From assembly GCA_002479645.1 (NCBI GenBank), contig DLOO01000009.1, positions 102,147 through 107,271 on the forward strand: a stretch of 5,125 bases of DNA. Direction: 5' to 3'. A program made the position numbers and the translations under genes. The stretch's first letter is position 1; each line of letters begins with the position of its first letter. Below the pieces are notes generated by a model. That model ran no database searches. It had not been told where the DNA came from and saw only the letters and a program-made list of their open reading frames with translations. This document shows, piece after piece, positions 1 to 5,125 of the stretch. This stretch comes from Lachnoclostridium sp. UBA7482. Lineage in GTDB: Bacteria > Bacillota > Clostridia > Lachnospirales > Lachnospiraceae.

Positions 1-3000
1 GGCAGAGACAGATCGCTTATTTGTCGATGCTGCCGTTAACTGCGTTCATGACGTAAAAGGCAGTATTGATATCACAGATACAGTGGATGAGCTTTATATA
101 CTGGTGCCTATAACGGAATGTGACGGTCGGGAGGTAATAAGGCTTCTTTACGATATATCCATGTACATTCTTGATAAAAAGCTGCTCAATAATATCCGAC
201 TTGTATTTGTGTCAGATGACAGAGGGAAAAACGCTTCTCCGTATAGAAGAGCAATAGGCGGATTCATAAGGAGCCTGCACAAGGAGTATCCGACTATTTC
301 CGGCTGTTACATTAGACTGGAGGATAATTCTGCCGATAGTATAAAAGTATCAGAGCTTATTGCAGAGAGTGATCTTGAAAGCTCTACGGGTTATCATGAG
401 ACTATCCTGAAAAACACAAGAAGGTATGCAGTGCTGTCAGAGCCTGTCAGTGTACATGACCGTGCTGTATCAGCGGCAGCAGGCAAGTACTGTCTTATAA
501 CAGGAGGACTTGGAAAGCTTGGTATAATTACAGCACGTCATATGATCGAAAAGTATGGCGTGAAGATCATACTTTTAGGACGACGCAGCGAAAGTGATCC
601 CGGAGTTGCAGAAATCCTTTCCGGTTTTTCTTCGGAAGATATAAGGTATTACAGTGTGGATATCGCGGATCAGGAACAGGTTGAGGAGCTTTGCAGGAGA
701 CTGGACTCGGAAAGAATAAGCGTGAGTATTCTGATACACTGTGCAGGGATCAATCATGAAGCATTTATAAATCGTAAGGACATGGTCGATATAAATGATG
801 TCATAAATGTCAAGACGGAAGGCTGCAATAATCTGGACAAGTGTTTTGGAAATGCGGAGCTTGAGCATTTTGTGCTTTATTCATCGATATCCGGCGTTAC
901 AGGTAATGCGGGACAGACGGATTATGCTTACGCCAATGCCTATCTCACTGCCTTTGCACAGAAAAGAAACAGAATGGTGAAGTCAGGAACGCGTTGCGGC
1001 AGGACTGTAAGCATAGAGTGGCCTCTCTGGCGAAACGGCGGTATGACAATGAAGCAGGAGCAGCTTGAATTGCTGAAAAAGAAGCACGGTCTTGATCTGT
1101 TGGATGATGACGAAGGCATGAGGATTCTGGATATTGCTCTTGCAGGTGAATATGATAATCTGACCGTGTTCAAGTGTTCATCAGAGAGTGCGGCGAATAA
1201 TATCGACAGTCTGCCTGAATTGACATACGATGACCATGAAACTGAAGTTCCTGACAATGATATCGCCATCATTGGTATAGATATACGTTTCCCCGGGGCT
1301 GATAATGCGGATGAATTCTGGGAAAAGCTTAAAAATGGTGAGGACTGTACCGAAAAGATACCCATGGACAGATGGGACAGCAGTAAGTACACAGGTGACG
1401 GCATATATTGTACAAGAGGCGGATTTATTGATAAGTATGATGCATTTGATGCGGATTTCTTTAAAATATCCGATGATGAGGCTGTATTTATGGATCCTCA
1501 GGAAAGACTTTTCTTACAGTCTGTATGGCACGCGGTGGAAGACGCCGGCTATACAAGAGAAAGCCTCAGGGATAAAAACGTATCGGTTGCCGTAGGTGCA
1601 ATGTATAATCATTATCAGCTTTATTCAAAACTTAATTCCGGCATATATGATGTGGGAGCAGGTGGAGCGGCGTTTTCAGCTATTGCAAATCGAGCTTCGT
1701 ATATCATGGATTTCCATGGCGAGAGCTTTGCTGTGGATACCGCGTGTTCTTCGACAATGACCGCATTGAAGAGCTCGATCGATTCCATTCTTCTCGGAGA
1801 AACGGATATAGCAGTTGTAGGCGGAGTAAATCTGACCATACATCCATCAAAGTATGAGCTGCTTTGCAGGGCAGGTTTCCTTTCCCATGATGGAAGGTGC
1901 AGGTGCTTCGGCAAGGGCGGGGACGGTTATGTTCCGGGCGAGGGTGTAGGAGCGTTTGTGATAAAGCCGCTGTCTGAAGCAAAGAAAAACGGCGATCATG
2001 TTTACGGCATTATAAAGGGCATCGCGGCAGGTCATTCCGGAAAGACCAACGGATATTCTATCCCCAACCCTAAAGAAGAGGCTGCGGTCATGGATAAAGC
2101 AATAAGAAAGAGTGGAATAAGTCCGGAGCAGATAACCTATGTAGAGGCACAGAGCTCTGGTACAGAACTTGGCGATGTAATTGAGTTCTCAAGCCTTGAA
2201 AAGGTATTTTCGTCTGTCGAAAAAAAGGGATACTGCACAGTAGGTTCCGTAAAAGCGAATATCGGACATCTTGAAGCGGCTTCAGGTGTTGCATCACTTG
2301 TAAAGGTGCTTATGCAGATGAAGAACAGGCAGCTTGCTCCTTCAGTGTACTGCGATCCGATAAATCCTATGCTTAATATCAAGAACAGTCCCTTTGTAGT
2401 ATCAGAAAAGCTGTCAGACTGGGACAGCACAGCGCTGCATAGAATGGCGCTGATAAATACCTTCGGAGCCAGTGGTTCTAATGTGAGTCTTGTGGTTGAG
2501 GAAGCCGAAGAAAGTACATATTCTGCAATAGACGGTGTTATACCGGTATTTGTGCTTTCTGCTCGCCGCAAGGACGTTCTGAGAAAATATGCAGAGAGTG
2601 TTCTGAGCTTTGTTTGCGGAAATGTTGATGATAGAAACATCGGCAGCTTCCTGTACACTTATCAGCTTGGAAGAGAATTGATGGAGCAGAAGGTAGTGTT
2701 TATCGTCCGTACAGCTGACGAGCTCAGGGAAAAGCTCGGTGTATTTATCAGTAACGGCACTGAAGGACTCTCATGTTTTAAGGACGATGGATATTCCGAT
2801 TATATAGAAGAAATAAAGAACGGCAGGACAGATCTTCTGAAGGGCTTTTATTGCGGAAAGAAGATCGGCAGAATGTCAGTTCCCGTGTATCCTTTCCGTG
2901 AAACAAGGTATTTCCCTGAAAGGCTCTGCGGAGAAAAGCATAACGTTGATGCGTATACCGAGAATGAAAACGATGTTATGATGCAGCTGCTTGAAAGCGT

Positions 3001-3055
3001 ATATTCAGGCGAGCTTGAAGATGATGCAGCGTATGCTTTGTTGGAGGAATTATAA
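1..3055 (+). CDS. Trans-AT polyketide synthase subunit A, 5'-partial: KR - non-elongating KS - C-terminal docking helices
   Basis: 3' portion of a giant modular PKS gene; the frame is open from base 2, so 1017 codons are visible (residues numbered from that first codon) and the true start lies outside. An internal GTG at 83 is not a credible start: it lies inside the KR fold and has no Shine-Dalgarno. Domains seen: KR (residues about 1-391), KS (about 420-834), post-KS flanking region ending in VPVYPF (960-965), and a C-terminal helical pair (990-1017). The KR has a Rossmann GGLGKLG (168-174) and catalytic K271, S295, Y308, N312. The KS keeps the active Cys (C582, DTACSST) and the second His (H756, NIGHLE), but the HGTGT motif reads QSSGT, replacing the first catalytic His by Q717. 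No AT (GHSxG) domain and no ACP are present in the visible part. It is a cytosolic assembly-line enzyme; no signal peptide or membrane segment was noticed. The stop codon overlaps the start of the next PKS gene. The family call is very secure; the product is unknown. Confidence 0.96.
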   Translation, partial: AETDRLFVDAAVNCVHDVKGSIDITDTVDELYILVPITECDGREVIRLLYDISMYILDKKLLNNIRLVFVSDDRGKNASPYRRAIGGFIRSLHKEYPTISGCYIRLEDNSADSIKVSELIAESDLESSTGYHETILKNTRRYAVLSEPVSVHDRAVSAAAGKYCLITGGLGKLGIITARHMIEKYGVKIILLGRRSESDPGVAEILSGFSSEDIRYYSVDIADQEQVEELCRRLDSERISVSILIHCAGINHEAFINRKDMVDINDVINVKTEGCNNLDKCFGNAELEHFVLYSSISGVTGNAGQTDYAYANAYLTAFAQKRNRMVKSGTRCGRTVSIEWPLWRNGGMTMKQEQLELLKKKHGLDLLDDDEGMRILDIALAGEYDNLTVFKCSSESAANNIDSLPELTYDDHETEVPDNDIAIIGIDIRFPGADNADEFWEKLKNGEDCTEKIPMDRWDSSKYTGDGIYCTRGGFIDKYDAFDADFFKISDDEAVFMDPQERLFLQSVWHAVEDAGYTRESLRDKNVSVAVGAMYNHYQLYSKLNSGIYDVGAGGAAFSAIANRASYIMDFHGESFAVDTACSSTMTALKSSIDSILLGETDIAVVGGVNLTIHPSKYELLCRAGFLSHDGRCRCFGKGGDGYVPGEGVGAFVIKPLSEAKKNGDHVYGIIKGIAAGHSGKTNGYSIPNPKEEAAVMDKAIRKSGISPEQITYVEAQSSGTELGDVIEFSSLEKVFSSVEKKGYCTVGSVKANIGHLEAASGVASLVKVLMQMKNRQLAPSVYCDPINPMLNIKNSPFVVSEKLSDWDSTALHRMALINTFGASGSNVSLVVEEAEESTYSAIDGVIPVFVLSARRKDVLRKYAESVLSFVCGNVDDRNIGSFLYTYQLGRELMEQKVVFIVRTADELREKLGVFISNGTEGLSCFKDDGYSDYIEEIKNGRTDLLKGFYCGKKIGRMSVPVYPFRETRYFPERLCGEKHNVDAYTENENDVMMQLLESVYSGELEDDAAYALLEEL
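2..1174 (+). other. Ketoreductase (KR) domain, structural plus catalytic subdomains
   Basis: NADPH-dependent reduction of the ACP-bound beta-keto group to a beta-hydroxyl. Residues about 1-160 match the structural subdomain, with a GGFIRSLHKEYP segment (the usual A..GF.RSL..EYP) and an ETILKNTRRY segment near its end. The catalytic subdomain follows: GGLGKLG nucleotide-binding loop (168-174), ILLGRR strand end, HCAG (246-249), and the tetrad K271, S295 (YSSISG), Y308 and N312 (DYAYAN) at normal spacing. WPLWRNGGM (from about 1019) is typical of trans-AT KRs. The Asp that marks B-type KRs (LDD) aligns with E253, and no A-type Trp precedes the catalytic Tyr, so alcohol stereochemistry cannot be called firmly. 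The domain appears catalytically intact. Its extreme N-terminus may lie before the window. Confidence 0.93.
1259..2503 (+). other. Ketosynthase domain lacking the HGTGT histidine (KS0, non-elongating)
   Basis: A full-length KS of about 415 residues, running from DIAIIGIDIRFPGA to FGASGSNVSLVVEE. The acylation cysteine C582 (DTACSST) is present, as are K751 and H756 (VKANIGHLE). The HGTGT box is replaced by QSSGT (bases 2150-2164), so the first catalytic His is Q717, exactly 135 residues after the Cys as in normal KSs. The following DP is DV, and the pre-Cys GPS is GES. Established knowledge: trans-AT PKSs often carry such KS0 domains, which accept and pass on the chain but cannot decarboxylate malonyl-ACP. 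The motifs VGAMYNHYQLY and KTNGY(S)IPNP are of trans-AT KS type. Inference: it transfers the reduced chain unchanged to the ACP of subunit B. Confidence 0.9.
2504..2910 (+). other. Post-KS flanking (KS-to-AT-type linker) region without AT
   Basis: This is the flanking subdomain that in trans-AT PKSs remains after KS domains when the AT is absent. It shows PVFVLSARRKDVLRKYAESV, then the YTYQLGRELMEQKVVFIV segment (the usual YTLQ.GREAM..R.A), and ends in SVPVYPFRETRYFP, equivalent to the LPTYPF.RERYW motif. No GHSxG or other AT catalytic motif lies between KS and YPF. In many modules a DH or KR follows this motif; here only about 20 loosely structured residues and the docking helices follow. 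Confidence 0.85.
2969..3052 (+). other. C-terminal docking-like helical pair of subunit A
   Basis: The last 28 residues (990-1017) form two short predicted amphipathic helices: one around MMQLLESVYSGE and one around DDAAYALLEEL, separated by a GEL turn. They follow an acidic, polar linker. Placement at the extreme C-terminus of a PKS subunit, just upstream of a subunit that begins with a similar helical pair, suggests one half of a four-helix-bundle docking domain of the type known from trans-AT PKSs. The role is inferred from position and pattern only. Confidence 0.6.
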
Positions 3056-3057
3056 TG
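3043..3057 (+). promoter_or_regulatory. Ribosome binding site and TAATG start/stop overlap
   Basis: A GGAGG Shine-Dalgarno (3043-3047) lies 7 bases before ATG 3055-3057, inside the last codons of subunit A. The stop TAA (3053-3055) shares its final A with this ATG. This decides the start of the second gene and suggests translational coupling, which helps balanced production of two subunits that must dock. Confidence 0.92.
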
Positions 3058-3141
3058 AATGATCAGATAAAAGAAATACTGAAACAACTGAAAGATAAGA
3101 CCATCACACCTCAGCAGGCAAAGGAGATGATGCAGCGTGTC
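3055..3141 (+). other. N-terminal docking-like helical pair of subunit B
   Basis: Residues 1-29 read as two amphipathic helices, NDQIKEILKQLKDK and TPQQAKEMMQRV, joined by a TIT turn. The pattern (hydrophobic pair, polar turn, hydrophobic helix) parallels the C-terminal helices of subunit A: LLESVYSGELEDDAAYALL against ILKQLKDKTITPQQAKEMM. The N-terminal pair is basic while the C-terminal pair is acidic, which is compatible with charge-complementary docking. Function is inferred. Confidence 0.6.
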
Positions 3142-5125
3142 AACAGCGCTTCGGAGAGAGATACAGTTAATGTGAAAACTTCTTCTGCTGATGTTGCGGA
3201 ATGTACTGCTGATCTGCCGATAGATACAGTCAATAACGAGGTAAAAAGGATAGCTGCCGAAATAATGAACGTTTCCCCCGAGGACATAGATGTAGATGTG
3301 GATTTTGGCGAGTACGGACTTGATTCTGTAAGCATCGTTATGTTCATTGAGAAGATAAATGATTTTTACGGCATTGAGGCATCTCCGGCTGTATTATTTG
3401 AGCTCAAGACTCTTAACGATCTTTCGGAATATCTTATAAGAGACCACAGGCAGGCTGTTTTTTCAACATTTTCTTACGACAAGTGTTATTCAGAGAATAA
3501 AACTACCGAGGCACAGTCAGCCACTGTATCCTGCGATGATAATGAAAGAGTATCTGAAGTTGATGTATCATGCGGACTGAAAGAAGATGACATAGTAATA
3601 GTAGGTATGAGTTGTGTTATGCCTAAGTCAGAGAACAAGGAAGAATTCTGGAAGCGCCTATGCGACAAGGAATGCATGATAACCGAGGCGGACAGGACAA
3701 GATGGAATGATAATGCCGATATCAGCGGCATATACGGTGGTTTTATCGATCATCCTTATGATTTTGACCCGATGTTTTTCAATATATCCCAGGCTGAAGC
3801 TGAGCTTATGGATCCGCAGCAAAGAGTGTTTCTGGAACAGGTATGGAATGCTGTGGAAGATGCCGGCTACAAGATGAGTGATCTTTCAGGTGAAAAGGTC
3901 GGTGTATATGCAGGGGTCGGTACGCATGATTTTACTGAGGTACTGCTTGAAAGCGGAAATATCGAAAAGCCGTACAGCGCTACAGGAATAGCTCATTCTG
4001 TGCTTGCAAACAGGATATCATATCTTTTTGATTTTAAAGGACCCAGTGAGCCGATAGATACAGCCTGCTCAAGTTCACTTGTAGCAGTACATAATGCTGT
4101 TGAATCTCTCAGGGCAGATGAGTGCAGGATAGCCATTGCAGGCGGCGTAAATGTCATGATATCTCCCTCCTTGTTCCGTGCATTCCAGAACAGTGGTATG
4201 CTCAGTCCTGAGGGGAAGTGTAAGACCTTTGATGCAAAAGCTAGCGGATATGTCAGAGGTGAAGGCGCGGGAGTGTTTGTGCTCAAGAAGCTCTCGGATG
4301 CTATAAAGGACAGAGATCATATCTACGCCGTGATAAAGGGCAGCGCAGTAGCTCATGGCGGAAAGGTATCGTCACTGACTGTGCCTAATCCAGTTGCACA
4401 GGCAGAGATGATATGCGATGTATGGGAACATTCTGACCTGGATATAAGCAATCTGTCATATATAGAGGCTCACGGAACAGGCACTGCACTTGGCGATCCG
4501 GTAGAGGTGAACGGTCTAAAGAAGGCATTCAGAGCGTACTGTGATAAAAAGCATATCTCTTTTTCCGATATTCCGGAGAAATGCTATCTCGGTTCGGTAA
4601 AACCGAATGTGGGACACCTTGAGACAGCTGCAGGCGTGGCAGGTATGGCAAAGATAATCATGTCAATAAAGAATAAGTTCCTGCCCGGAAACGTTAATTT
4701 TGAAAAGCTCAACCCATATATCACATTTGAAGATGTGCCATTGCAGGTACTTGAGAATGGTGTGAAGTGGGATAACAGGGAAGGCGCTGACGGTGTTGAA
4801 CCTCTTACTGCGGGTATCAGCAGTTTTGGCTTCGGCGGCGTGATCTCTCATGTCGTTTTTGAAGAGTATATAGATAGCCGAAAAAAGAGCTGTGTAGATT
4901 CAGAAGAGGTCTTTATCCTCTCTGCTGCGACTCGGAAACAGTTGAATGAATACTGTATAAAGCTTCGTGATTGGCTGAAGGAAGAGAGAGAAAATGTAAG
5001 GTGCAGTGACATTGCGTTTACTCTTATAAACGGACGAGAGGAATTCAGTTCACGTCTTGCTTTCACTTTCAGTTCTGTTGACGATCTTGAAAAAAAGCTT
5101 TCCGATTTTATCGGCGGTGTGATGT
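3055..5125 (+). CDS. Trans-AT polyketide synthase subunit B, 3'-partial: docking helices - ACP - KS - flanking region
   Basis: The 5' portion of the next PKS gene; the frame is open from ATG 3055 to the window end (690 full codons visible). The start is fixed by GGAGG 7 bases upstream and the one-base overlap with the previous stop. Domains in order: N-terminal helical pair (residues 1-29), Ser/Thr/Asp-rich linker (30-58), ACP (59-131) with phosphopantetheine attachment at S91 in GLDS, a 47-residue polar linker (132-178), KS (179-604) with C338, H473 and H521, and the start of the KS flanking region (605-690) with AFTLINGREEFSSRLAF. The KS has the full catalytic set and should do a decarboxylative condensation, with extender units loaded by a free-standing AT encoded elsewhere. 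The ACP completes the split, non-elongating module whose KS0 ends subunit A. The rest of the gene lies beyond the window. Confidence 0.96.
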   Translation, partial: MNDQIKEILKQLKDKTITPQQAKEMMQRVNSASERDTVNVKTSSADVAECTADLPIDTVNNEVKRIAAEIMNVSPEDIDVDVDFGEYGLDSVSIVMFIEKINDFYGIEASPAVLFELKTLNDLSEYLIRDHRQAVFSTFSYDKCYSENKTTEAQSATVSCDDNERVSEVDVSCGLKEDDIVIVGMSCVMPKSENKEEFWKRLCDKECMITEADRTRWNDNADISGIYGGFIDHPYDFDPMFFNISQAEAELMDPQQRVFLEQVWNAVEDAGYKMSDLSGEKVGVYAGVGTHDFTEVLLESGNIEKPYSATGIAHSVLANRISYLFDFKGPSEPIDTACSSSLVAVHNAVESLRADECRIAIAGGVNVMISPSLFRAFQNSGMLSPEGKCKTFDAKASGYVRGEGAGVFVLKKLSDAIKDRDHIYAVIKGSAVAHGGKVSSLTVPNPVAQAEMICDVWEHSDLDISNLSYIEAHGTGTALGDPVEVNGLKKAFRAYCDKKHISFSDIPEKCYLGSVKPNVGHLETAAGVAGMAKIIMSIKNKFLPGNVNFEKLNPYITFEDVPLQVLENGVKWDNREGADGVEPLTAGISSFGFGGVISHVVFEEYIDSRKKSCVDSEEVFILSAATRKQLNEYCIKLRDWLKEERENVRCSDIAFTLINGREEFSSRLAFTFSSVDDLEKKLSDFIGGVM
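3229..3447 (+). other. Acyl carrier protein (ACP) domain
   Basis: About 73 residues (59-131) with the phosphopantetheine motif YGLDSVSIVMFIEKIN; the attachment Ser is S91 (TCT at 3325-3327). Typical ACP features flank it: VKRIAAEIMNVSPEDID before, and a downstream helix region ending in LNDLSEYLIR. It stands alone (no tandem copy). The position six residues after the serine is Phe (F97), not the Trp that flags ACPs used for beta-branching by HMGS cassettes. It probably receives the chain from KS0 at the end of subunit A and hands it to the KS that follows. Confidence 0.94.
3589..4866 (+). other. Ketosynthase domain, catalytically complete (elongating)
   Basis: About 426 residues, from DIVIVGMSCVMP to GISSFGFGGVISHVVFEE. 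The acylation cysteine is C338 (DTACSSSL), the histidines are H473 (EAHGTGTALGDP) and H521 (NVGHLETAAG), with K516, all at standard spacing, so it should catalyse Claisen condensation. The GPSEPIDTACSSSLVAVHNAV region is of trans-AT KS type. One oddity: the normally conserved GFGGTNAH near the C-terminus reads GFGGVISH (4831-4851); the GFGG loop is kept but the T-N pair is lost. Substrate specificity cannot be assigned without a KS clade tree. Confidence 0.93.
4867..5125 (+). other. Start of post-KS flanking region, cut by window end
   Basis: This follows the second KS directly and carries EEVFILSAATRKQLNEY and then DIAFTLINGREEFSSRLAF, the same flanking-subdomain signatures seen after the first KS. 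The window ends inside it, so whether a DH, KR, methyltransferase or other domain follows cannot be seen. No AT has begun by the window end. Confidence 0.85.

Noticed and set aside
83..85. GTG as the start of the first PKS gene
   Set aside because: The frame stays open to the window edge, the codon lies within the KR structural subdomain, and there is no Shine-Dalgarno before it; the gene is truncated by the window.
1305..1595. 96-codon + strand frame inside the KS0 region
   Set aside because: It overlaps the well-supported KS coding frame in a different phase and resembles no protein family; shadow frame.
2137..2658. 173-codon open frame on the - strand
   Set aside because: It lies wholly opposite the KS0 coding sequence, has a low-complexity Ser/Thr-rich translation with no recognisable motif, and is explained as a shadow frame.
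3142..3228. Possible extra domain between docking helices and ACP in subunit B
   Set aside because: Only 29 residues, rich in Ser, Thr, Asp and Ala with no fold-like pattern; it reads as a flexible linker.
3301..3360. ACP as a beta-branching (HMGS cassette) carrier
   Set aside because: The flag Trp expected six residues after the phosphopantetheine Ser is Phe (F97) and the ACP is not in tandem; no support for beta-branching.
1259..4866. Two KS domains as a recent direct repeat or recombination scar
   Set aside because: Shared stretches are limited to conserved KS motifs; the two domains differ throughout in sequence and in the HGTGT box, so they are old paralogous domains, not a recent duplication.

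Overview
The window is an internal piece of a multimodular type I polyketide synthase (PKS) of the trans-acyltransferase (trans-AT) class. It is coding almost end to end on the + strand. Two very large genes are present and both are cut by the window edges: the 3' end of one subunit (1-3055) and the 5' end of the next (3055-5125). Their stop and start codons overlap by one base (TAATG), with a strong Shine-Dalgarno sequence just upstream, so they look like consecutive, translationally coupled genes of one operon. No promoter, terminator, RNA gene, mobile element or CRISPR array was seen.

Layout. Subunit A, as visible: ketoreductase (KR, about 2-1174), a short linker, a ketosynthase (KS, about 1259-2503), the usual post-KS flanking region ending in a VPVYPF motif (about 2504-2910), then a short C-terminal helical pair (2969-3052). 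Subunit B, as visible: an N-terminal helical pair (3055-3141), an acyl carrier protein (ACP, about 3229-3447, phosphopantetheine serine S91), a second KS (about 3589-4866), and the start of its flanking region up to the window end. No AT domain follows the first KS; the flanking region runs straight to the YPF motif. That, with the trans-AT style of the KS and KR sequences, is the basis for the trans-AT call.

How the parts work together (inference). The upstream KR reduces a beta-keto intermediate to a beta-hydroxy intermediate. The first KS keeps its acylation cysteine, but the HGTGT histidine is replaced by glutamine, so it is expected to be non-elongating (KS0) and only to pass the chain on. 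Its partner ACP is not on the same polypeptide but at the N-terminus of subunit B. The non-elongating module is therefore split across the gene boundary and probably held together by the two helical pairs, which resemble four-helix-bundle docking domains. The second KS has the full Cys-His-His set and should perform the next elongation after loading from this ACP.

Organism. The DNA is moderately AT-rich, with heavy use of ATA for Ile, AGA/AGG for Arg and AAG for Lys, and tight gene packing with GGAGG ribosome binding sites. This suggests a Bacillota host, probably an anaerobic Clostridia member of the Ruminococcus/Lachnospiraceae kind. This is an impression from composition and style, not a search result. 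The product cannot be named from the sequence.
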